Assembly (NCBI GenBank): GCA_013350285.1
Contig: JAAXWG010000005.1
Span: 31,050 to 95,049 of the forward strand
Reading direction: 5' to 3'
DNA: 64,000 bases
Source: Candidatus Altimarinota bacterium
GTDB lineage: Bacteria > Patescibacteriota > Gracilibacteria > BD1-5 > UBA6164
The translations under genes and the position numbers were made by a program. Position 1 is the stretch's first letter; the number at the start of each line of letters is the position of its first letter. Under the pieces are notes generated by a model. That model saw nothing but the letters and a program-made list of their open reading frames with translations. It did no database searches and was not told the origin of the DNA. Below, piece by piece: positions 35,893 through 46,520 of this stretch.

Positions 35893-37266
35893 TTATTTAC
35901 TCATAGATATAACTTTTATTTGACTGAGTTCTTTAAATCATACATTTCAAAGTTCTCTTCACATTCAAGATTTTTTATATCATCAAAAAGGATTGCAAGT
36001 AAGCCAACGGTTTCATTCATTGATTTCTATACTTCCAGCTTCTATTTTTAATGCAATTCTTCTTGCTTGTTCTTCATCTTTTGAAATTACTCTTCAACCA
36101 AGTCAATATATTGTATCATTTGCAAGTTCAATTGCTTCTTCTTCGGTTTTAAATTTTATAATTGGAAGAATTGGTCAAAAAACTTCTTCTTTCCAAATCT
36201 TCATATCTTTTGTTATATTTATTAAAATAGTTGGTTCAAAAAAAGCTCCTTTAAGATTTTGTATTTCATTTGCTCCTATAATTATCTTTGCTCCTTTATC
36301 TAAAGCTTCTTCTAATTGAGATTTTAATAAAATTAGTTGTCTTTCTGCTACAAGACTTCAAATATCAGTTTTGTAATTGAGGGGATTTCATATTTTTTTT
36401 GTCTTAATAAATTCTTTTAATTTAAAAACAAATTCATCAAAAATAGATTCTTGGACTATACATCTTTTTATTGCATCACATACTTGACCACAATTTTGAA
36501 ATCTTCCATTATAAACAATTTCAATATATTTATCTATATTTACATTTTCAAAAATTATACAAGGATTTGATCCCCCCATTTCAAGTATTGCTTTTATAAA
36601 TTTTTCTCATGCTGTTTTGTAAAGAATTTGTCATACTTTTGTACTTCAAGTAAACCAAATGAGATTAATATCACTTTTTGATAATTTTTCACCTATATCT
36701 CAGGCTCCATATATTTCAGAAAAAACTCATTTTGGTAAATTATGTTTATTTATTATTTTTTCTATTAATTTTCAGACAAGAGGACATTCTTCTGATATCT
36801 TGAACACAACAGTATTTCCAGCGATTAAATTGGGAATTATTCACCGAATAGCCATACCAAAAGGAAAATTCCAAGGGGTTATAACGGCAGAAGTTCAAAA
36901 TGGTTCATAAATGATTTTATGGATTGAATTTTCATCTTCATAAGTTATTTCATCTTTGAGTATATTTTCAGCATTGTTTATAAACCAATCAAATTCTTCT
37001 GTATAAATATTTGTTTCATCAATACATTCTCTTATAGGTTTTCCTATTTCTTTTGATATAAGTTCTGCAATTTCTAGAGATTTTTCTTTAAATTCTTCAC
37101 AAATAGGTTTTAATAATTTTATTCTTTTTTGTATTCCTAATTCTTTCCATAATTTTTTTGCTTCATTTGCATTTTTTACTTTTTCTTCAATTTCTTCGTC
37201 TGTAGATATTTCTACTTCTCAAAGTATTTCATAATTATTAGATGGATTTTTTGAAATAAGTTTCAT
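35893..37266 (-). CDS. Aldehyde dehydrogenase (succinate-semialdehyde type)
   Basis: 457 residues, typical of short NAD(P)-dependent ALDHs. VITPWNFPFGMAIRGIIPNL (about residues 128-147) is the cofactor-binding region. WFTGSTKVGQ, LEMGGSNPCIIFE (catalytic Glu) and GRFQNCGQVCDAIKR (catalytic Cys, about residue 255) follow. The C-terminal NPFGGYKKSGMGRELG is the family's final motif, with four glycines as UGA. It oxidises an aldehyde to an acid; the substrate is inferred only from similarity to GabD-type proteins. Confidence 0.94.
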
Positions 37267-37309
37267 TTGAATTTAAAGTTTATAAGATATAATTATTTTA
37301 AATATATTT

Positions 37310-38797
37310 TTAAATTGCTTGGTTGATATAATAATCTACAGGAGCAAAATCGTCAGTTAAAATTGGTATATCTTCTTCAATTTTTTTCTTCCGTAGATGT
37401 CCTAAATATTCATTTAATTGAATATTAGAAGATTTAAAATTTTGTTTTTTATCTGATTTTAATGCTACCAAAATTATATTTTGTACTCTTTTTCAATCGT
37501 TTACATCACCTACAGGAAATAAATATACTTGTGAAAATATATTTTTATATGTTGCATATTCGGCCTTCAAAAAATTAGCTTTTTCCCCTTCTATTGCTGA
37601 AATAATATTTAATATAACAACACCATTATTCCTTAAAATATCATATTTTTTTTGTACTGCTTCTTTTGTTGTAAGTTGGTATGGGAGTGAATAATGTGAA
37701 CTAAATGCATCTCAAAAAATCACATCATATTTTTCTTTTGTTTTGTTGAGGTAAACTCTTGCATCTTCGTGATAAATAGTTAATTTTGAATTTTCTTTTA
37801 ATTTAAAATATTTTTTTGCAAGTTCAGTAATCATTGGATCAATTTCAATTACATCAAGAGTTGAATTTTTGTATTTAAGTAAAAAATCTTTTGGAAAAGA
37901 ATATCCAGCTCCTCAAATCATAAGAGCTTTTTTAAAATCAGGATTAAAATATTTTATGAGATGGTAATATTTTGTATATTCATTGACAAGTTCATTGCTG
38001 TCCAAAAACATTGAAGAATGATTTTCATTATTAACTCCCATAATTTTTACTAGTTTTTTTTCTTTTGGGTGAACCCAATTATATATCCAAATACGATTAT
38101 ATGCAGTATCAATGTCTATAAATCATTTTTTCTCAGATATATAATTTGATATATCTGAGATAGCCCAACTTATAATCATTAAAAATAAAGTAAAGATTTT
38201 TATTTTATTGAGATTTTTTATTGAAAGGGAAATTGAAACAATAATTAATGTAAGAGATAAGATAATCAATAATTTATTTGTTCAAAAATGTGGAATTAAA
38301 TAAAATCAAGAAAGAAATGTCCCAAAGATACTTCCTGCTGTAGAAATAGCATAAAGATTTCCTATCGTTGTTCATGAAACATTTAGATTATTTAATTTAA
38401 GCTTTGCTGCATAGGGAGAAACCATACCAAGTAGAAAACTTGCAGGAAAAAAAAGTATTATTGATGCAACTACGGAAGATATTTGTGTATTTGAAATATT
38501 TCATTGCAGGTAAATGAGTAAAAACTCTTTAAAAAAAAGAGTTATTCCAATAAAAATAGCAGATAAGAAAATAATCAATGATAAAGATTCAATATGAGGT
38601 TTTTTATCTGCTATTTTTCAGCCAAAATGGTATCATAAGCTGAGACTTGTCAAAATAATTCATATAAGACTTGTCCAAACAAATATTGAAGTTCCAAAAT
38701 AGGGACCAAGAACTCTTGACCCAACTAATTCAAATACCATAACAACAGCACCACATATAAAAACAGCTATTTCTAATATATATTTGTAAATTTTCAT
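37310..38797 (-). CDS. Membrane-fused spermidine-synthase-like protein
   Basis: 495 residues. About seven membrane helices fill the first ~220 residues (AVVMVFELVGSRVLGPYFGT, PASFLLGMVSPYAAKLKL). A soluble Rossmann methyltransferase-like domain follows, with KKALMIGGAGYSFPKDFLL (about residue 293), TLDVIEIDPMITELAKKYF, NEDAR-type acidic loop and VIFGDAFSSHYSLPYQLTT. These are the motifs of SpeE-like aminopropyltransferases. The N-terminal membrane domain is common in bacterial 'fused MFS/spermidine synthase' proteins. Whether it makes polyamines is untested; the second loop Asp expected in true SpeE should be checked. Confidence 0.86.
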
Positions 38798-38816
38798 AGA
38801 GAACTAATTTATTATT

Positions 38817-39194
38817 TTATAGTTTTATCCAATTTTTTGCTTCCTCTTTATTTGTAAAAGTTTTTGTTATAAAAGTATTTTTTGGATTATCTTGATTTAT
38901 TGTTGCAATATTACTTATAAAGGCAAATTTTTCTATTTTATATTCATTATAGATATAAATAATATTTTTATTTCTCCATTCTATTATTTCATCGCTTAAA
39001 TTGAAAAAGAATTTTCTCATATCTACAATAATTTTTTTTACTTCAGAAGTTTTTATAGTTTCTACATATTTCAAAGCTTCTTGTTTAAAAAGCTCATTAG
39101 TAAAGTGAGAAGTTGCATCTTTCCAAGTAAGAGTTATTATTTTATCCTTTTCTGAAACAGTTATATATTCATCTTCTATCAATATTTTTTCCAT
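38817..39194 (-). CDS. STAS/SpoIIAA-like small protein
   Basis: 125 residues with no UGA codon and almost no glycine. The order strand (ITVSEKDKIITLTWKD), helix (FTNELFKQEALKYVETI), strand (VKKIIVDMRKFFFNLSDEII) and a late FITKTFTNKEEAKNWI fits the SpoIIAA-like/STAS fold seen in small uncharacterised proteins. No phosphorylatable Ser in the usual DSSG position. It lies 19 nt upstream of the spermidine-synthase-like gene and may share its transcript. Confidence 0.55.
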   Translation of the reverse strand: MEKILIEDEYITVSEKDKIITLTWKDATSHFTNELFKQEALKYVETIKTSEVKKIIVDMRKFFFNLSDEIIEWRNKNIIYIYNEYKIEKFAFISNIATINQDNPKNTFITKTFTNKEEAKNWIKL

Positions 39195-39253
39195 AGATAT
39201 TTTGTAAAAAAATAAAACTTTTTTTATTATACAAATTAGTTTAGATAATCAAA

Positions 39254-40051
39254 TTACTTATAATAATTTCTAATATATTCTATTACTTTTTTATGAATTA
39301 CTTTATTGCTTGCAATGAAGAGTTTTTCCCAATTTGAATTTTCTTGGGTATAATCAGGTTTGCTTCCCTTCCAATCAGTAAGAATCCCCCCTGCTTCTTC
39401 AAGTATAATTTGGGGAGCACAAGTATCCCATTTAGAAATTCTTTTGTTTGTAGATATATGAAACTCTGCTTTTTTTTCTGCTATCATTCCAAGAACTATT
39501 CCTATACTACTAATTGGAATTTTTCATAAGCTTGGAATATCTTGTATCATAGCATCAGTATCTCTTTTTTCTCCATGAGTAAATCGTATAATAATTTTTG
39601 ATTTTTCTATTTGAGAAATATTATTTACAGAGAGACAAGAAATATTTTCTTTTTGTTTTGTAAAGGCTCATTTCCCTTTTTCCGCATAATAAAGTAAGTT
39701 TTTTTCAGGAGCATAAACAACTCATAAAATAGGTTTTCCCTTTTTACAAAGCCCTATCATAACAGAAAAATCATTTCCCCCATTTACAAAATTTTTTGTC
39801 CCATCAAGTGGATCTACCATCCATACATTTTCATTAAAATTTTTGGGAATATTATTTGATTCTTCGGATAATATTAAGTCTTCAGGAAATAATTTTTTTA
39901 ATTCCTTACGAATATATGTATCAGCTTTTTCATCTGCTTCTGTCACAAAATCAAATTCATTAGATTTTGTTTTTGTTTTGAAACCTTTCTTTTTTACATT
40001 CATAATTATTTCTCAAGCTCCAAGAGCAATATTTATTATTTTTTCAACCAC
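39254..40051 (-). CDS. Inositol-monophosphatase-family phosphatase
   Basis: 265 residues from a GTG at 40051, chosen because the resulting VVEKIINIALGAGEIIM is the family's usual first helix; an internal ATG at 40001-40003 would remove it. DFVTEADEKAD (metal Glu), ILSEES (metal Glu), MVDPLDGTKNFVNG (DPLDGT, metal Asp) and SKWDTCAPQIILEEAGG (WD, metal Asp) are all present. Members dephosphorylate inositol phosphates, PAP, FBP or NADP; which one is unclear. Confidence 0.93.
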
Positions 40052-40187
40052 AAAAGAAAGTATAATTTTAATAAAAATTTTTTTATTTTGAATATTCCTT
40101 TTTATTATATCTTTTCTTAAAAATAATCAAAATTTGTATTCCTTATTTTTTTAATTACATTATTGGAAAATATATCTAAAACAACCT

Positions 40188-41165
40188 ATGCTTATTTACC
40201 TAGAAAAAAACTTACAAGAAAATGAGAGAGCAAAGCATATTATTTCTTTTTATAAAAATCCTATTGTATTGCCAATAGATAATTATAAAAATATCTTTGA
40301 TAAAAATATTTCTTGAAATACAGAAAAATCTGTTATTATAGCAAGTTTAAACAATGCTTTGACTCAAGTTCCAGAAAATTATGGTTTTCCGTGAGAGGGT
40401 TTTTTTTTCAAAAATTCGCTGAATTGTGTCTATGATTGCCGTTATTGTTATCTTAAATGAGCTTTGAAAAATAACAATATGCAAGTTTTTTTTGTGAATT
40501 ATGAAGATATGCAAAATCAGATAAAAAAAACTTTGGAACAATTCAAAAAATCTCAGTATCCAATTTGGTTTTATAGTTCTGATTATTCGGACAATTTAGC
40601 AACAGATTTGATAAGTGAATTTAGTGATTTTTTTATCCCTTTTTTTGAAACTCTTCCCAATGCAAGGATGGAAATCAGGACAAAATCAACAAATATTTCT
40701 CATCTTCTCAAGCATAAAAATATAACTCATACAGAAATTGCTTTTTCTCTCAGCCCACAAGAAATCATAAAAAATTATGAACAAAAAACTCCTTTGCTCG
40801 ATATGAGAATAGAAGCAATAAATACACTTATAAAAAATAATTGGAAAGTTGGTTTGAGATTTTTACCACTTTTGGAAGTGAAAAATTATAGAGAAATTTA
40901 TACAGATTTTTTGAAGTATATTTCTAAAAAAATAGATTTTTCAAAAATTAATTCTATTTTTTTGGGAGGGCTTATGTATACTTATGAAGACTACAATAAA
41001 ATTCTACAAAAAGAAAAAACTCTTGATGTTTTGTATAAATTAGAAAAAAATGAAGATGGATTTTATAGAGAAAATAGAGAAGTTAGAACTTGGTTTTACG
41101 ATATTTTTTCAGAATATATTGGAGATAAAAAGCTCAGTATTTGTCTTGATAAAAAGAAAAATTAG
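40188..41165 (+). CDS. Radical-SAM protein of the spore-photoproduct-lyase (SPL) type
   Basis: 325 residues. LNCVYDCRYCYLKGALKNNN (about residues 82-101) contains CxxxCxxC followed by the YL typical of SPL/DNA-repair photolyase proteins; the Gly is UGA. EIRTKSTNISHLL and VGLRFLPLLEVKNYREIY match later barrel strands. Spore photoproduct lyase reverses a UV thymine dimer in Bacillus spores; this organism gives no sign of sporulation, so vegetative DNA repair or another radical reaction is likely. Stop TAG. Confidence 0.85.
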
Positions 41166-41191
41166 AAAGGAAAAATATTTTCTACTAACTT

Positions 41192-41239
41192 GGTACTGAA
41201 CTCACAAAGAAGAAAGTAAAAACTAGAAAGTTCAGTACC
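41192..41239. repeat. Long inverted repeat between convergent genes
   Basis: GGTACTGAACT (41192-41202) and AGTTCAGTACC (41229-41239) are perfect complements with a 26-nt loop between stops at 41165 and 41249. It has no T-run, so it is not a classic terminator. Confidence 0.7.
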
Positions 41240-41248
41240 GGTACATCG

Positions 41249-42874
41249 TTATAATGTATCACTTACTTTAAAAATGATATTATCAGAAATATTTGATATT
41301 TTATCCATAAAAAATGGTGTAATATCTATTTTTACATTACTTATTTTTGGATCATTTAAGAGTACATTTGTTGCTTCTTCTTTTGAAAATCAAAGAATAG
41401 TACTTTTTAATTTTTGTACATAATTATCATTATCATTTAAGAAATTATGGATAATAAAAGATTCTACTTCTAAAGTTGCTTTCACTTCAAAAGGTTTTTC
41501 TTGCCTATATATTTCTGTTGCAACTCTGAGAGATCATTCATCTATAAGAAGTATTTTTTCGCTTCCTTCTATTGTACTTTCATTTATAACTTTTTTTAGC
41601 TTTGTAATAACAGAATTTTTATTGTAGGTATAGGCTTCTATTTCTATTTTTCATTTTAAAATAAAACTATTTTTATTATCTCATATTTTTACATCTTCTG
41701 GAATAGTAATTTCCAAATTTTTATAGAATATAATATCATTGATTCCAAGTATTTCATAGGTTACATTGTTGGCAATATTATCGTTTTTTATTTGTTTTCT
41801 TAATTCTTTAAGGGATTCTGTTTTTAGTTTTTCTTCTAGTACTTTTTTTGCATTTTCTATATCTTCATTTGATATATTTTTTTTGTCTACATAATTTTCT
41901 CATCCAGTAAATTTTTCGAGAGAAATGGCATATATATCATCTTTATTTTCTTGAAGTCAAGGAATACTAAGAATTTCTTTTGTATCAATATTTGCATTTT
42001 CTCCTATGGTTACTCATTTTACATCTTTTATTTGAGATGTTATTTTTACATCAATTGTTCCTGCTTTATTTCATTCAGATGCTGGAATTTTTACCCAATT
42101 ATTAATTTCAAATATAACTCAATTTTTTGCTTGAAGTCTTGTTTTTTCCATAAGATTTACTTCTTCATCTGTTTTATTAATAAGACGAATCATTCCACTA
42201 CTTTTTTTTATTTTTGAGCTATCAATTCATGTCGCTCAAAAATTTTCTTCTAAAGAAATCATTTTTGAAACCTTTACAAGAGGAATAATATTTTCGGGAA
42301 GAAGAATACTTTCTTTAGCAGATTCTTGGAAAACAAAATTTTTTCCTCTCGTTTTTACTTTTACTTCAGGGGTAATAGTAATATAGGTTTTTGTGACAGC
42401 AAAGTAAAAAATAAATAAAAATAAAAAAATTGAAATAATAAGTCAAACAAGAAAAAATCAAATTCTAGATTGTTGTTTTTGATATTTTGAAGTGTAATAT
42501 TTTATATTTTTATTGTCTATAAAAAATCTTTTTGTTTTTTTAGCATATTTTTTGAGTTCAAAAATGAGATATTCAGAAAAACTAAAATTATGTTTGAGAA
42601 TATTTCATTGTTCTTGTTTTTCTTCATAAAATTTTGAGTCTTTTACAAGAGAGTATTCTATTCCTAGATTTTTCCCTATTTTTCTTGAAGTAATATCTGG
42701 TGTAACAATAATAAGCCTTTTTCTTCCACAATGAGTTTTGAGGATTTTGAGAGAGACATAATTGTGAAGTATAGGATGCCCAAGAGGAAAATCAAGAATT
42801 ATATTTCCTGTTTTTTCTTCATTTATTTTTGATATTATATCAATAATTGTATCTGTTTTTTTAACTTTTATCAT
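41249..42874 (-). CDS. Patescibacterial single-helix membrane protein (often annotated 'baseplate J/gp47')
   Basis: 541 residues. The N-terminal domain MIKVKKTDTIIDIISKINEE with IILDFPLGHPILHNYVSLKI and LIIVTPDITSRKIGKNLGIE is a Rossmann-like unit seen in many Candidate-Phyla-Radiation proteins. A single helix (LVGLIISIFLFLFIFYFAVT, about residue 155) follows, then a ~360-residue outer beta-rich domain. The 'baseplate' name of relatives is misleading; no phage genes are nearby. It probably spans the membrane with the large domain outside. Glycines are frequently UGA. Function unknown. Confidence 0.72.
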
Positions 42875-42960
42875 ATTTTTTAGATTTATTTTTTTCTTTA
42901 CAAAGTGCCTTTTATTTATAAACTTATTTTCAATATTTTCAATTTTAAATTTAAAAAATT

Positions 42961-44346
42961 ATGCAAGACCTGCAAGAGCTTATAAAACTTATAGACGATG
43001 CAATAAAAGAAGATGCTTCTCCTCTCATAACAGAAGGAAATATCATAAAAGATGGATATGATGAAGAAGTAGATGAACTAAGAAATATTATAAAAAACTC
43101 AAAAGATTGGCTTTCTGCTTACCAAAAAAAACTTATAAATGATTCTCAAATTAATGCTCTCAAAATAAAATATACCAATATTAGTGGATATTTTATAGAA
43201 ATTCCTAATTCACAAATTTCAAAAATTCCTTCTTATTTTGTTCATAAGCAAACTCTTGTTTCTGCTACAAGGTTCATTACTAAAGAACTCAAGGATTTTG
43301 AAAAAAAACTTTTTGAATGAGAATGAATTTTGGCACAAAAAGAATATGAAATATTTTTGAAAATACGAGAACATATTTTGGATAACTATAAAGAAATAAA
43401 GAAAAAGTGAGAAAATATAGCTTTTATAGATTTTATAGCTTCTTTATCACAAGTAGCGAGTGAAAATAATTATACAAAACCACATATACATGAAGGTTAT
43501 AATTTGGAAATAAAATGAGGGAGGCATCCTGTCATAGAAAAATTTGAATCAGATTTTATTAGTAATGATTTATTACTCAAAGAAGAAGAATTTGTGCATA
43601 TATTAACAGGTCCAAATATGGGATGAAAATCAACATTTTTAAGACAAAATGCACTTATAATACTTCTTGCTCATATGGGAAGTTTTGTTCCTGCAAAAAC
43701 TGCTTCTATTCCTCTCACAGATAAGATATTTTCTCGTATTGGTGCTTCTGATAATCTTGCACTTGGACAATCAACTTTTATGGTAGAGATGCAAGAAGTA
43801 GCAAATATTTTAAATAATTCTACAAAAAAAAGTTTTGTTATCATAGATGAAATCGGAAGGGGAACAAGTACTTATGATGGAATGAGTCTAGCTTGGGCAA
43901 TTCTCAAGTATAATCACGATAGTATTGGGGCAAAAACTCTTTTTGCAACTCATTATCATGAGCTTGTAGATGAGTCAAAAATTCTTTCTTGAGTCAAAAA
44001 TTTTTCTATTGCAGTTGGAGAAAATGATGAAAATCTCATATTTTTGAGAAAGATAATTCCGTGAGGAATAAAAAAAAGTTATGGTATAGAAGTTGCAAGA
44101 ATTGCAGGAATAGGCAATGAGATTATCCTAGAAGCAAGAAAAATGCTCAAAAAATTAGAGCTTGAGCATAAAGGAGATAAAATCTCTCAGCTTTCATTTG
44201 GAGATTTTGGATATAAGCCAGAAATACAAATAATAGAAAAAGAATCAGAAGTAGAAGAGGAAATAAAAAATATAGATATAAACAATATTACTCCTATTGA
44301 TGCACTTGTTATTTTGCAGAGCTTGAAGAAGAAAGTAAGAGAGTAG
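42961..44346 (+). CDS. mutS: MutS lacking mismatch-recognition and connector domains
   Basis: 461 residues, about half of normal MutS (~850). It opens within the core/clamp region ([42 protein letters not shown]). The ATPase is complete: Walker A TGPNMGGKST (about residue 216; second Gly UGA), [18 protein letters not shown], Walker [14 protein letters not shown] (about residue 296) and [10 protein letters not shown]. The helix-turn-helix-like dimer end ([17 protein letters not shown]) is also present. An in-frame TAA just upstream excludes a longer ORF here. The F-x-E mismatch-binding domain is missing, so it cannot act as a normal mismatch sensor alone. Stop TAG. Confidence 0.9.
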
Positions 44347-44439
44347 GGAATATATACAAAATATGATAAATGTTTTTATTTTTTTAAAAAAGTAATTATA
44401 TTAAATAAAACTTTTATTTTATATTTTATAAAAATAAAA

Positions 44440-45564
44440 ATGATTAAATGAGTTTCATTGTTTGCAAATGTATGAATAGCTGAGTTTTATTTAAAAGAAC
44501 TTTGAGTTGATATTGTTGTTGTAAATGAATTATTAAAAAAAAGATGTGATTTATATAATTATTTTTATCCAAACTCAGAAATAATTTGTTGAGATATTAC
44601 AAATGAATTTGTTTATAATCAAATTTTAGAAAAATCATTAAAAAATAATTGTGAATTTGTTTTAGCGACTCCACCTTGCCAAGGAATGAGTGTAGCTTGA
44701 AAAATGAAGGAAGATGATCCAAGAAATAATTTAATATTGAAAGCTGTTGAGTTTATAAAAGATTTGGATCCAAATTATGCAATAATTGAAAATGTTCCTA
44801 GTTTTTTTGATACAAATGTAATGTATAATTGAAATAAAATTAAGATAAAAGATTATCTCAATATTGAATTATGAGAAAAATATAATTTGAATATGTGAGT
44901 TTTAGATGTGAGTGATTATGGAACTCCACAAGTAAGAAAAAGGGCTATTACATTAATTACAAAAAAATATATTTGAAAATGGGAATTTCCGCAAAAGAAG
45001 AAAAAAATCACTGTTAAAGAAGCAATATGACATCTACCAAGCTTAGAATCTTGAGAATATTCACAAATAAAATATCATTATGCGAAAAAACACTCTCAAA
45101 ATCATATTTTATGGATGAAGAATACTCCAACAGGAAAAACTGCTTTTGAAAATGAAAAATATTTTCCACAAAAAGAAAATTGAGAAAGAATAAAATGATT
45201 TTCTACGACTTACAAAAGAATTGACTGGGAAAAACCAGCACCAACTATTACAATGTGTAATTGAGCTATTTCTAGCCAAAATAATGTACATCCTTGAAGA
45301 TTATTAGAAAATTGAATTTATAGCGATGCGAGAGTTTTGAGTTTGAAAGAAATTTGTATCTTAACAGGATTACCAGAAAATATAGATTTTCCCACTTGGG
45401 CGAGTGATAATTTTATTAGACAAGTAATTTGAGAATGAGTTCCTCCAAAAATGATACAAGAATTAGTAAAAAATATGCCAAAAAATAGTATAAATTATAA
45501 TGTTAATTTAAAATTTTGAATATTAAAAACAAAGAAAACTGAATTATTTACTAATGTATATTAA
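44440..45564 (+). CDS. DNA cytosine-5 methyltransferase (R-M system)
   Basis: 374 residues. The C5-MTase motifs appear in order: I (SLFANVGIAEFYL), IV with the catalytic Cys (ATPPCQGMSVAG, about residues 75-86), VI (IIENV), VIII (GTPQVRKRAITL) and X (RQVIGEGVPP). Motif I is atypical, having ANVG where FxGxG is usual. The target-recognition domain lies between VIII and IX (about residues 185-290). The enzyme methylates C5 of cytosine in its site and protects it from the neighbouring nuclease. Many glycines, including in motif X, are UGA. The restriction gene starts 4 nt after its stop. Confidence 0.95.
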
Positions 45565-45568
45565 TTTT

Positions 45569-46495
45569 ATGCCTAATATAAAAGAAAAATCTCTGAGAGA
45601 TATGGATTTTGAAGAAGTATCTATAAAATATGAAAATTTATTTGCAGAGGTTATTTGAAAAGAATTATTTAAAAAAATAAATGAAGAATATAGAAATAAA
45701 TATCAGATTTTTATTAGATATAAAAATGATGCCTATAACTCACCTAGCTCAATGAATAGGAATGAAAGTGATTATTGAAGAAATGTTATTTATTGATGGT
45801 TTGTAGAGGATCTTATTATTAAAGTTTTAGAAAAAAATTCTCTTATAAAATCTGTTCATCTTTTTTGAAAAGATAAGAATCATGATTTTATTTATAATCA
45901 CGAAATTAAAAAAATTCTAATTGATTGAGAAAAATCAACCGATCCAGATATAGAAATGACCTTAAAAAATTGAAACAAATTTTTACTTGAATTAAAAACT
46001 TGAAATAAAGATGTATTTACTGTTAAAGAATGAAATGTAAATAGTTTATTTAAATCAGTAGCAAACTATGAACAATATTGTTTAATAATGATGTTAGATT
46101 TAGCAAAATGATTATATGAAATAAAAGATTTAACATATTTTGAAACACAAAAGTCTTTTTCAAATAAAAGAATGGAGTGACAGATTTGTTATAATTTTCC
46201 AGCTCCAAATACTTGAATAGAAACATTGACTAAAATAAACTTTGATAGTTTTGCAAATATGCTCGTTTTAGAAAATATTTGGGTAAAGAAATTTAAATTG
46301 CTCAAAATTGCAATAGAAAAGGGTAATAAAATATGGAAAAAAATTATTGAAAATAAGATAAAATTAGAGAAATTAGAAGAAGAAATGAATATAAATATTG
46401 ATGATTTTAAATATAAAATTAAAAAGATAAAAGTAAAAATTCCGGAAGTTGAAATGTCTTGGGAAAAGATAGAAAATGAAGTAAAAAAAATTTAA
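45569..46495 (+). CDS. Probable type II restriction endonuclease (PD-(D/E)XK)
   Basis: 308 residues, no named family recognised. DPDIEM (about residue 126) and LLELKTGNKDVF (about residue 139) supply the PD...E-x-K catalytic pattern, with UGA Gly between. The tail is a lysine/glutamate-rich coiled coil (about residues 235-305). Location 4 nt after a C5-methyltransferase is the strongest sign that it is the cognate nuclease. Recognition site unknown. Its dense UGA use shows it is adapted to this host's code. Confidence 0.85.
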
Positions 46496-46520
46496 ATATA
46501 AAAAATAATTCCACCTTTTT

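Noticed and set aside
39254..40003. ATG 40003 as start of the inositol-monophosphatase-like protein
   Set aside because: It would delete the conserved first helix, which is readable upstream from a GTG at 40051.
41249..42874. Prophage remnant because relatives are called 'baseplate J'
   Set aside because: No other phage gene is near and the architecture (one membrane helix, Rossmann-like N-domain) is that of a CPR membrane protein.
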